64,000 nt of DNA. Origin: Tubulanus polymorphus. Lineage: Eukaryota; Nemertea; Palaeonemertea; Tubulaniformes; Tubulanidae. Both the position numbers and the translations under genes were made by a program. Under the pieces are notes generated by a model, which was not told the origin of the DNA, searched no databases, and saw only the letters and a program-made list of their open reading frames with translations. Location of the stretch: contig NC_134032.1 of assembly GCF_964204645.1 (NCBI RefSeq), positions 5,141,175 through 5,205,174 of the forward strand, in the 5' to 3' direction. Of this stretch, positions 8,194-15,950 are shown one piece after another (positions within the stretch are counted from its first letter, which is position 1; the number at the start of each line of letters is the position of its first letter).

Positions 8194-8616
8194 CTAATTA
8201 GTAAACTTATAAGCAACAAATATAACAATAACAGTTCCACCTAAAATCCAAATTATTTCATATTTCTGTTGTTCTTTACTTGGGGTATAATAATCTGATA
8301 ATTTAGGTTTGTATAGATGTAATTTTTCTTTATTGGTTACCGCGTTATATAAACTCATTGCATCATCAACTGATTGAAAATCTCTATGTGAAATCTTCTG
8401 ATCATATAATTCTTTGTTAATATAATCCATATAGTTTTGTCTCTTTTCTCTATATTCTTCTGCAGCTTTATTGTATTTCTCTAACGCTAAGTTATGTCTT
8501 TTTTGTTCTGTTAATGAACCATTTTTATCAATATTTTTAAATAAATATCCACCACCAGTAAATGCTAAAGCGTTAACAATTGCCGATCCTATAATAGTTA
8601 TAATTGCAGAAGCCAT
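8194..8616 (-). CDS. small membrane protein with hydrophobic ends and a charged helical middle
   Basis: 140 residues. The first 25 are hydrophobic and Ala/Gly-rich (SAIITIIGSAIVNALAFTGG). A charged helical core follows (RHNLALEKYNKAAEEYREKR, then MDYINKELYDQKI), then LSDYYTPSKEQQKYE, and a C-terminal membrane helix at about 122-138 (IIWILGGTVIVIFVAYKF). The combination of a LALEK helix with a LSDYY-P-S-E/K-Q tail recalls a family seen in cnidarian Polinton-like elements. That recollection is from memory and gives no function. It ends with TAG, unlike the TAA stops of its neighbours. Confidence 0.72.
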   Translation of the reverse strand: MASAIITIIGSAIVNALAFTGGGYLFKNIDKNGSLTEQKRHNLALEKYNKAAEEYREKRQNYMDYINKELYDQKISHRDFQSVDDAMSLYNAVTNKEKLHLYKPKLSDYYTPSKEQQKYEIIWILGGTVIVIFVAYKFTN

Positions 8617-8634
8617 TTATTTAGCAAAAAAATT
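8617..8634 (-). promoter_or_regulatory. promoter of the 140-residue membrane protein
   Basis: The minus strand reads TAATTTTTTTGC then TAAATAAATG, nearly identical to the promoter at 8174-8193. Confidence 0.55.
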
Positions 8635-8640
8635 ATACAT

Positions 8641-8862
8641 TTATATGGGAGGAATATATTTTTGTTTTTCCAAATAATCAATAGTTAAATTAGATAAAGT
8701 AACTGCTAATGTTAACTTTAAAATATCATTTAAATCAAATCTATCAACATTAACACTACCCATTTTGAATACTTTTTTTAATACCATTGAATAACCAACC
8801 GTTCCAACTGATAGTAATGCGCCATTATATAATCCAGTTATTATCCACTTATTATCACTCAT
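8641..8862 (-). CDS. very small membrane-associated protein
   Basis: 73 residues. It has an amphipathic or hydrophobic N-terminal half (LYNGALLSVGTVGYSMVLKK), then FDLNDILKLTLAVTLSNLTIDYL and a short tail ending KQKYIPPI. The FD-x(3)-D-x-LKLTLA stretch followed by KQK-IP resembles small proteins in related invertebrate elements (from memory). The start is supported by its promoter and the exact abutment with the previous stop. Without those it would be too short to trust. Confidence 0.62.
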   Translation of the reverse strand: MSDNKWIITGLYNGALLSVGTVGYSMVLKKVFKMGSVNVDRFDLNDILKLTLAVTLSNLTIDYLEKQKYIPPI

Positions 8863-8880
8863 TTATTTATCAAAAAAATT
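8863..8880 (-). promoter_or_regulatory. promoter fused to the upstream stop codon
   Basis: The minus strand reads GTAATTTTTTTGA then TAAATAAATG. The TAA directly before the ATG is the stop codon of the upstream gene. The whole promoter is therefore also coding sequence for that gene's last residues. Confidence 0.6.
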
Positions 8881-9219
8881 ACTATCATCAAAATATTTAG
8901 TTAACTTAGTGATGATTAATTCAACATTTATTTTATTACTAGTTTCATTTGTATATATTTCAATTATTATTTTCTTAATATCATCGATGATAAAATCTTC
9001 ATCTAATTCATAAAATCTTAAAGATTCTCTAATTAAATTAGTAATCTTTTCTACATTTAAAGTTTCTTTATCTATTGTTGTTTCATACTCAAATGTTGTT
9101 TCATTAGAAAATACAACATTTTTGATATGTGTTATTACATCATTAATGTTAAATTTCATTTCTTTACCATGTTTAAAATCAAATCCAAAACATATACTCG
9201 GTCCAACAGTTATATTCAT
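8863..9219 (-). CDS. small conserved-looking protein, function unknown
   Basis: 118 residues with no membrane segment. It opens MNITVGPSICFGFDFKHGKE, a Gly-rich beta-like start. Two acidic, helix-rich stretches follow (INDVITHIKNVVFSN and TLNVEKITNLIRESLRFYELDE), and it ends SNFFDK. The protein is acidic overall. Its gene lies between the minor capsid gene and the small membrane genes, so a structural or assembly role is plausible, but nothing identifies one. Confidence 0.68.
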   Translation of the reverse strand: MNITVGPSICFGFDFKHGKEMKFNINDVITHIKNVVFSNETTFEYETTIDKETLNVEKITNLIRESLRFYELDEDFIIDDIKKIIIEIYTNETSNKINVELIITKLTKYFDDSNFFDK

Positions 9220-9238
9220 TTATATAATGAAAAAATTA
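9220..9238 (-). promoter_or_regulatory. promoter of the 118-residue protein, sharing the minor capsid stop codon
   Basis: The minus strand reads GTAATTTTTTCA then TTATATAAATG. TAA at 9236-9238, the minor capsid stop, forms the start of the T-rich box. The T-run is one base shorter than elsewhere. Confidence 0.6.
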
Positions 9239-10033
9239 CTCTCTACATCTTATAACTAATTCATATATCACAGGAAAGTTATTTAAATCAATTAAGTATC
9301 CATTATGATTTCTAATTTCTAATCTAAAATTATTAAAATGAGGAATGCAAGGTTTAAAATCACATTCAGCTAAATTAAAATTTATTTGCGTTCCAAATTG
9401 TTTAACATTTTTTAATGGTAAAATATTTAGTATACTAGAATTACATGTTGTATCTTTAGTTGCTTCGAATGTTTTTGTAGGATCGATTAAATTGCAATAA
9501 ATATAAAAGTGTGTAAAAGGTATTATATTTGAGTTACCGTGTTTGTTTCCACCAAATTGATTTGGAGTAATTCCTAATAGTTTAGCTATAGGTTTTTTTG
9601 CTGTGTAAGTATGTCTTCTTGTCATCAATGGATTAGATTTATCAAGTTTAATAAGTTCATCATCAAGCTTTATTTTAATTTTATTAGAGCTCTCACTTTT
9701 TATGAATTTAATATTAAATTTAGAATTACCATTACCTAATCTAATCCGAGCTTTTCTATTAATTTCTTGCTCTAATGTTTCTAAATCATATAATCCTGGT
9801 GTAAGCATAAGTTGAATCCATTTTTTTTCAAGTTTATCAAAAATAAGAAGGCTTCTATGTTCATCAGTTTTATCCGATATATTATAAAAAGAATTACATA
9901 AACTTATATTTACTAATTTTAAATCTACACAATTCTTAAATTCTCTATCTAATTGTACTAATAAATTATGAGATTTATAATTTATAAGTTTTCTAGAATC
10001 AACAAATATTCTGTATTCTTTTAATTCTACCAT
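9236..10033 (-). CDS. putative minor capsid (penton-like, single jelly-roll) protein
   Basis: 265 residues, beta-rich, with no membrane segment. It begins with short strands and loops typical of these proteins (YRIFVDSRKLINYKSHNLLV). It carries the landmark LTPGLYDLETLEQEINRK (about 77-94); the PG-Y-hydrophobic turn before a helix recurs in Polinton and virophage minor capsids. It then has FTHFYIYCNLIDPTKTFEAT and a C-terminal NFRLEIRNHNGYLIDL. Size and position fit a penton protein that would occupy the capsid vertices beside the putative major capsid protein. The assignment is by motif memory and context. A fold prediction would decide between this and another viral beta protein. Confidence 0.58.
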   Translation of the reverse strand: MVELKEYRIFVDSRKLINYKSHNLLVQLDREFKNCVDLKLVNISLCNSFYNISDKTDEHRSLLIFDKLEKKWIQLMLTPGLYDLETLEQEINRKARIRLGNGNSKFNIKFIKSESSNKIKIKLDDELIKLDKSNPLMTRRHTYTAKKPIAKLLGITPNQFGGNKHGNSNIIPFTHFYIYCNLIDPTKTFEATKDTTCNSSILNILPLKNVKQFGTQINFNLAECDFKPCIPHFNNFRLEIRNHNGYLIDLNNFPVIYELVIRCRE

Positions 10034-10090
10034 TATTTATAACATAAAAAAATTACACTCATCACCACAAGTAATTTTTTTCCCTAATAA
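10034..10090. promoter_or_regulatory. 57-bp divergent promoter between the minor capsid and VLTF3-like genes
   Basis: On the minus strand, TAATTTTTTTATG then TTATAAATA leads to the ATG at 10033; here the start codon is preceded by ATA, so the TAAAT box sits a few bases further up. On the plus strand, the 21-bp block at 10057-10077 (containing CATCACCACAAGTAATTT) runs into CCCTAATAAATGG, with ATG at 10091. Only the plus-strand side carries the 21-bp block, so the two directions may belong to different temporal classes. Confidence 0.65.
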
Positions 10091-11392
10091 ATGGACGAGA
10101 AGATACCATGTGAAATTTGTGGTGAACTTCTAAGAAAAAGTAATATGGCTCGACATATGAAAAAACATAATGAAAATTATAAACCCCCTAAACTAAAATG
10201 CCCAAAATGTAATAAATTATTCTCAAGAAATTATGTTAAAAAACATTCAGAGAAGTGTAGAATTAATGGCGCAACGGCTAATATTGATAATAATTCTGTT
10301 GAAGTTGAACCTGAAATTATTTGGAAAAGACCTTCCTTATTCTATGATAAGGATAAAATAAAAGATCATTTCTGTGAGCCTTGTCGAATAAGATTTTGTC
10401 CTGATAATAAAGAAGATTGGGAAAATCATCAATTTCGTAAAGCACATATAGATAAAATTTCTAATAAATTTGAAACTGAATTCAATGAAAGAAAAAATAA
10501 TTTATTAGAAAAAATAAAATATGAGAAAACGTTACCAGATAATGAAGAAACAGTTGAAAAGTTAGAAAAACAATATAATGAATTAACAAGAAAAACATAT
10601 TATTGTAAATATTGTAAATTGATTATTACAACAAGTAATTCAAATCTACATAATAGAACAATAAAACATAAAGAAAACGTAAGAAAATACCAAGAGCTTA
10701 ATGAAGATCTATTACCAATAAATTATAAACGAAAATGTCCACAATGTAGTTATGCGACCTTAAGACAAGAAGGTACTGTGTTATTTTGTGTTGATTGTGG
10801 ATGGCAAAAGAATTTATGGGATGAAGAAAAAACTAGAAATTTTCTTATAGATCCAAAATTAAATTATCTTGATGAAATTTTTAAAATATTTTCTATAGAA
10901 GATCATACACCAGAATATATGCAATGGCTTGAAAAAATGAAAATAATAGAAAATAAAAATGGTGAAATAACTAAAAAAGATATTATAAAAACAATTATTC
11001 CACCAACATTTAACACAAAACAAAAGAAAATGTATTTATATTTATTATTTAACGATTATTATGAAAAACCTAAATTAACAGAAGAAGATATGAAAAATAT
11101 AAAAAAAATATTCAAACAAATATTAATGTATCATTTGGAAAATAGAATAACAGATTCAATAAATTATGAATTCTTTTTAAATAAGATTGTAAATTATTTA
11201 AACCTAGATATTATAATTCCATTTGATGAATTAACAAACAAAAAGAAACAAAGAGAGCGAGATGAAATGTGGAACAAGATAGAACTTTATTTAAATGAGA
11301 AAAATGGAATAGAAGAAGAACCTAAACAATTAAATGAAAATGAAGAAGACAATAGTGATTTCGAGTTTGATGATATTGATTTTATGTTTTAA
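10091..11392 (+). CDS. zinc-finger protein with a VLTF3-like late transcription factor domain
   Basis: 433 residues. Zinc-binding pairs lie at C7/C10 with H22/H26, C37/C40 with H52/C56, C95/C98 with H113/H119 and C172/C175 with H187/H193. A zinc ribbon at C216/C219 and C233/C236 (CPQCS, CVDCGWQ) opens the VLTF3-like domain, about 212-400. This has HTPEYMQWLEKM and INYEFFLNKIVNYLNLDI, then KKKQRERDEMWNKIELYL. The order ribbon, H-x(5)-WL, NYEFFLNK, RDxxW matches the poxvirus and giant-virus VLTF3 (A2L-like) family, which activates late promoters. The C-terminus is acidic (FEFDDIDF). It shares TTAA at 11389-11392 with the polymerase stop on the other strand. It may read the TAAATG-type promoters of this element, which is inference. 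Confidence 0.82.
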   Translation: MDEKIPCEICGELLRKSNMARHMKKHNENYKPPKLKCPKCNKLFSRNYVKKHSEKCRINGATANIDNNSVEVEPEIIWKRPSLFYDKDKIKDHFCEPCRIRFCPDNKEDWENHQFRKAHIDKISNKFETEFNERKNNLLEKIKYEKTLPDNEETVEKLEKQYNELTRKTYYCKYCKLIITTSNSNLHNRTIKHKENVRKYQELNEDLLPINYKRKCPQCSYATLRQEGTVLFCVDCGWQKNLWDEEKTRNFLIDPKLNYLDEIFKIFSIEDHTPEYMQWLEKMKIIENKNGEITKKDIIKTIIPPTFNTKQKKMYLYLLFNDYYEKPKLTEEDMKNIKKIFKQILMYHLENRITDSINYEFFLNKIVNYLNLDIIIPFDELTNKKKQRERDEMWNKIELYLNEKNGIEEEPKQLNENEEDNSDFEFDDIDFMF

Positions 11393-14205
11393 TAGCCATA
11401 AGGTAATGTTTTTATACCATCATCTGAAATATGCCTTTTATCATCAAATGGATTTAAACTAGTTTTTTCAACTTCATTAATGTACATCTCATGATCTTCT
11501 GATCTTAAACAATTCATTTTGTGTTTCATTACAATTGATTTATATAAACACTTTATATAATCTTGAAATTCTATATGTTTATCAACCACATGTTTTGTTA
11601 TTCCTTTTAACTATTTAGCTTCATGATCTTTTGTTCTATAACTATACATTTTACTTCTTATCCCAACAAATTCAATCATTTCATCACCTCCTAATTCATC
11701 TTTGAACTTACCAGGAATCTTTTTATTATCATTACTAAACAATTCATGATCTTTGGGGTAATTGCTAAAGTCGAAATAATGTTTCAATGTTTTTAAGTCT
11801 TTTGTTATATCATTTGTCTTGATTTTTAATATGTAACTGTCAGTATTGACTGCTATTAATGGAAATCCACAGTTAAATGTACCATCTTCAGTTGATAAAT
11901 CATAAACATAATCTGTTGGGTTATATATTTCAAATAAATCTTTAACTTCTTCAGTTAACTCATTTTCTACATGGCTTAAATTAAAGCAATTTGGTTTAGA
12001 TTTAATCAATCCAATATTCATATTAAAACCTAATGAATTGCATAATATATTTAATCCTGATATAGCAACTTTTCCTTTTTGAGCTAAAGATATTGTTTTG
12101 CGGTTTTTGAAACTTTTAGTACCATCTGCTGCATAGAATCCAATGAAGAACCATTTTCTTAAATTATTTTTTGCATTCAATACATAATCTGGAACTATCT
12201 TTTCTTTTGTTGAAGTATTACTTTTCACTATTGCATGAATATAGAATTCATCATTATATTTTGAGGCAAAATCTTTAGGATTATTTACAAATATTCTATA
12301 AACCGCGGATGATTTCATATGGTCCATGATTCTAAATGTTTTATGTGAATAAACTTCTTCACAGAATTTCTTAATTCTTTCTAATAATTTTAAGTCTTGA
12401 TTGCATAAATACCAACAATATTTATTACCCCAAACATATTTATACACACCTGCTGAACCATCACCCATGAAAAATCCTTTGATAAAATATTCTTTTTCTT
12501 CCAATGTTTCTGGTTCTATATTATAAATATTATCAATTATTTCATCAAATGACATATGATTCATTCTTGGGAAAAATCTTTTATGTAATAATTCATCTCC
12601 AATTTTTATATCAGTTGGTTTTATTTCATCGCCATTTTGTTTAATTAAACTATGATCTTCTGTAACATCTACAAATCCTAATTTAGTTCTAACTCTATAG
12701 ATTTTCTTATTTGTTTTATGTCTAATAATATTATTTAATTTTTTCCATCCATTTCTTGTCCAAACATCCATTAATCCATTTATTTGTATTAATTCTTTTT
12801 CACCGTATGAAATATAACATTCATTTTGTTTTGGAATTATTTCTGAAATTCTTCTTACCAATATTTTATCATTACATTTTAATAATATTGGGGTGTCAGC
12901 CGTTACAGAATCAAAATATAATATTTCAATATGCTTTTCTCCAAAAAGTGGCTGCAAAACATTATAATAAAAATCATACATTAGTAATTTTGATATTTCC
13001 AAAACAGTCGAACCTATAAATATTGGTTTATTAAATTTCATGGACGTTCTTTTTAATTTTACCGCTGTTAAATAATCTTCGAATCTTTTATTTTGTAAAT
13101 GTCTGGGGTTTGATTGTAAATGCCTTAATCTCTCAGAATTATTTACTAATTCGATATCACTTCTATTTCTAATATTTTCGCATGTTTTACCATAAAAACT
13201 ATTGTTCATCAATTTAAAAAAATCCTTCTCAAAATCAGTTTTTGATATTGTTCTCTGTTGAGTATTGAAATCTATATATTTTTCTAACCACTTTGATTGA
13301 TTAAATTTAATATACTTGTGCTTATATGCTTTCATATCTTTTTCTGTTATAAAGTTTGAATCATTTTTAAACATTTTATTACTTTTTGATGTTTTATTTC
13401 TTTTTGTATTATAAACATTTAAATCTAAATATATAATTTCATTCAATGTTAAGCCAGAACCCTCAAAATATCTTTCTTCAATATGACGTTTAAATTCATT
13501 TAATATTTTTTCTAACTTCTCTTTTATTTGTGTTTTTGAAATTATTTCTTCAGAGTGTGTTTGAATATTATAATCCATTTTTTCTTCTGACTTTATAAAA
13601 CTTACTTTCCCAGAGATACTAATTTTTGGATATTCAACATCTGTTATAAAATCTAGTATTTTTTCTATTATTTCATTAAATTTACTATAATCTTCTATTG
13701 TTGTACCTTTAAAAAATCTAAATATAATAGCTACAGGGCCAATTTTACTATGTAATGTTTCTAAGATTTCAATTGTATCTTTTATTTCTAGTGAATCAAT
13801 ATAATTTCTAACATTTTCCATGTAAGGTTTATTTGAAATGGATTTTGTTTTTGAAGTTGATTCTTTTACTTGTTGAGGTTTATTATCAAAATAATCTTTT
13901 CCTAAAACATTATTACTCAAATTTTGGTGGTGTTTTTGTGATTCGAGATGTCTATTATAATTCCTTTTTACTATAAATTCATTACAAACTTCACATTTTA
14001 TTTCATCCACATTCATATTTTCTAATCGTTCTTTTCTTTCATTAGAATTTTCTGGAGTTTCAAAATCTATTACATTTTTTATATGATTTGCAGTTTTTTC
14101 ATGTCGTGTTTTATGAGATGTATCGATGTATTTTTTACAATATTGACAATAATATTGATTTTTATTGACATTATTGTTTTCTGGTTGGTGTTCATTCTCC
14201 CCCAT
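11389..14205 (-). pseudogene. polB: protein-primed-type DNA polymerase B, internally deleted and with a premature stop
   Basis: The frame is open from ATG 14205 to TAG 11611-11613 (864 codons, 355 of them an intein). It continues in the same frame for a further 73 codons to TAA at 11389, ending in DDKRHISDDGIKTLPYGY, the usual Polinton polymerase C-terminus. Two C2H2 fingers lie at 20-41 and 71-92. Palm motif B is NNSFYGKT (334-341). Motif C is rebuilt only by intein removal (YFD | TDS). The KMYSY motif is at 852-856. No exonuclease motifs and no DxxSLYP-type motif A are present. The sequence jumps from IIYLDLNVYNTKR (to about 269) to YIKFNQSKWLEKYIDFN (298-314), so a large central part is missing. 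It would have copied the viral genome by protein priming, but this copy cannot be a working polymerase. Its promoter carries the 21-bp block. Confidence 0.88.
11845..12909 (-). other. full-length intein with LAGLIDADG/DOD homing endonuclease, inserted in PolB motif C
   Basis: 355 residues (433-787 of the host frame). Splice block A is SVTADTPILLK, with Ser1. Block B is GFVDVTEDHSLI, with the T-x-x-H pair T515/H518. The endonuclease motifs are GFFMGDG (577-583, D582) and GFYAADG (689-695, D694). Block D is KIVPDYVLNA. Block F is YVYDLSTEDGTFN. Block G is PLIAVN, followed by extein Thr. Removing it would restore an intact YFD-TDS polymerase motif, which fixes the boundaries. The penultimate residue is Val in place of the usual His, as in some atypical inteins, so splicing efficiency is uncertain. 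Established knowledge places inteins at this same polymerase site in several giant viruses of the mimivirus/algal virus group. The reading frame and both endonuclease aspartates are intact. Confidence 0.93.
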
Positions 14206-14243
14206 TTATTAGGAAAAAAAATTACTTGTGGTGATGAGTGGGG
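14206..14243 (-). promoter_or_regulatory. polymerase promoter with the 21-bp block, at the right end of the element
   Basis: On the minus strand the 21-bp block (14239 down to 14219) is preceded by CCCC (14243-14240) and followed by TTTTTCCTAATAAATGG, with the ATG at 14205. It is an inverted match to 122-162 at the other end, so it may double as a short terminal repeat. Confidence 0.6.
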
Positions 14244-14844
14244 TGTCTCGCCCTCACGCCCTCTGATCTGAAACCCCACTTTTCTAAATACTATAGTAAT
14301 AGACATTGGTTGACACTAATTTAGTGTAAATTACCATTATTTGACATTGACTATGGAGAATTAGTTACGATTGAAACTATGGCCGAGATAGTGATAATTG
14401 TCGTCAACGAGAACTCGATGACATATCACAAGGTTTGGTTACTTATTTCCGTCTGCGTCTTAACCTTCTAGACGATGAAATAACTGTTTTATCGCTATAT
14501 AAACGAAATGATTATAACTACGTACTATTATTTTATAATAGAATACTGTTTTACCTAATGTATATGGTTATAATGGACGGCTAATGGTTTATTTTGACAC
14601 ATCCGAGACGCTATAGTTTGAATAGGTGTTATAATTATATGGGTTAATTGGGATGGAAAAATAAAATAGGGCGTAATTTAGTAATACCGATGGGGGGTTA
14701 TTTACTTAATTGAGGCAATTTTAAGATGTTTGATAAGATTATACGGGTTAGTAATTCGCTTTTAGAGGATTTGATTTTTTATCTCATTCTATTACTCGCT
14801 GTGGACCGTGCAACCCTAATATTAACCCACTACCGACTACGACG
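14244..14844. other. right flank of the element, no gene seen
   Basis: About 600 bp without a credible coding frame. Positions 14291-14303 match 13-25 in inverted orientation. A perfect palindrome with a 1-nt centre lies at 14313-14327 (ACACTAA-T-TTAGTGT). Base composition rises towards the RING gene and looks less A/T-extreme than the element, so the flank probably belongs to the chromosome. Confidence 0.35.
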
Positions 14845-15511
14845 ATGGCTTTTTCCAACGACTTTTGGAAAAAAGAACAGGATGTGGAAAGAAGCGAAAT
14901 TCCAATTTTTTATACCGCTACCTGTGATGTTAAATGTCACTGCTGTATGAAACAACTGGGTCACGATGAGGATCCATTTGATTTCGTCACAAACTGTTGC
15001 GAGAAGATCATTTGCTTCAGGTGTTTCAGTGAGGCAGCGGCCGACCAGATCGACCAAGAACATATTATTTGCCCGCTTATGCGCATAAGCGGGTTTGAAG
15101 AACACCTCGATGAATTTTTTTCAAGCTGGCTGTTTTGGACAAGTACCCGGCTTGGATAGGGACGAAAACGTTTGTCGTGCATGCGCGCTCCGATACACGA
15201 CCGGACAGATGCCTTGTTGCAGCGAACCTGTGTGCAAAGAGTGTGTCGTACCGTTGAATGAATCGTCATCGTGCCAGTCATGTCAACAAAACATAGATTT
15301 AACTTGTTGTATTTGCTACGAACCATGTATCGATAAGCCAATGAGGTGTTGCAACAAACAAATACATGTAGCATGTATTAAAAAACTGAAAAATGTGCGG
15401 GGTTTCGAATGCCCTAATTGCCGAAATGCGTACAGTGATCCCATACCGTCGATGTTTCCGAGGGTCATGCCATCGTATAATGTCCAAAACGTATACTTCG
15501 ACGCTTACTAG
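14845..15511 (+). pseudogene. three-module Cys-rich/RING-finger protein gene, split by a one-base shift
   Basis: The start at 14845 has a strong context (A at -3, G at +4). The first frame runs to a stop at 15157-15159 and carries CHCCMKQL...CCEKIICFRCF. The remainder, in the next frame to 15511, carries NVCRACALRYTTGQMPCCSE with VCKEC, then a canonical RING: CCICYEPC, CCNKQIHVACI, CPNCRNAY. The frames join if one T of the T7 run at 15115-15121 is skipped, so this is one gene of about 222 codons. The RING suggests ubiquitin-ligase activity. All three modules share the CC-x(2-4)-C pattern, hinting at internal duplication. The shift could be a real lesion, a homopolymer assembly error or, less likely, programmed. 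No intron is needed. The family is not recognised. Confidence 0.65.
15072..15093. repeat. perfect 22-bp palindrome inside the RING gene
   Basis: CCCGCTTATGC at 15072-15082 is followed immediately by its exact reverse complement at 15083-15093. It codes for PLMRISG in the first frame and lies 22 bp before the T7 run where the frame breaks. Confidence 0.9.
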
Positions 15512-15587
15512 TCGTCGCGGCTACATAGCAGGATATTTAAAAAACGGTGTAAAATATTTGTAAAATAATTATCTGTATAAATAATGT

Positions 15588-15950
<363 letters not shown>

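Larger units (their letters stand above)
122..14243. mobile_element. Polinton/Maverick-like endogenous DNA virus, decayed copy
   Basis: The unit is defined by gene content: protein-primed-type DNA polymerase B, retroviral-type integrase with C-terminal chromodomain, FtsK/HerA-type packaging ATPase, putative double and single jelly-roll capsid proteins, a VLTF3-like factor and several small membrane proteins. This combination is typical of Polinton/Maverick elements and relatives. The stated ends are the outermost inverted copies of a shared 25-bp sequence (CCCC plus the 21-bp block), at 122-146 and 14219-14243. I could not find long terminal inverted repeats or a target-site duplication, so the true ends may lie further out. 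Genes are separated by 0-30 bp in most places and several overlap. Polymerase and integrase are broken while structural genes are open. No adenovirus-type cysteine protease was recognised. Confidence 0.85.

Noticed and set aside
7012-8677. Short plus-strand frames opposite the minus-strand membrane-protein genes
   Set aside because: They are antisense shadows without the TAAATG-type start signal that marks every accepted gene here.
12756-13019. Plus-strand 87-codon frame inside the polymerase/intein region
   Set aside because: It is antisense to the conserved splice block A and motif C region and has no independent support.
2410-14205. Reassigned stop codons (a different genetic code) explaining in-frame TAA and TAG in integrase and polymerase
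   Set aside because: Open genes of the element end at TAA or TAG exactly where the next promoter starts, the integrase also has a frameshift, and the polymerase has an internal deletion, so decay is the simpler reading.
160-14205. Bacteriophage or bacterial prophage interpretation
   Set aside because: There are no Shine-Dalgarno sites before starts. Chromodomain integrase, VLTF3-like factor and Polinton-type polymerase are eukaryotic virus features, and the flanks are satellite and microsatellite DNA.
1-14310. Long terminal inverted repeats and a 5-6 bp target-site duplication
   Set aside because: Only 25 bp match perfectly between the ends. Comparison of bases outside 122 and 14243, and outside the 13/14303 matches, gave no duplication.
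14079-15487. Several 60-140 codon frames around the element's right end and on the minus strand of the RING gene
   Set aside because: They overlap the polymerase start or the Cys-rich frames. The Cys/His spacing is conserved only in the plus-strand RING frames.
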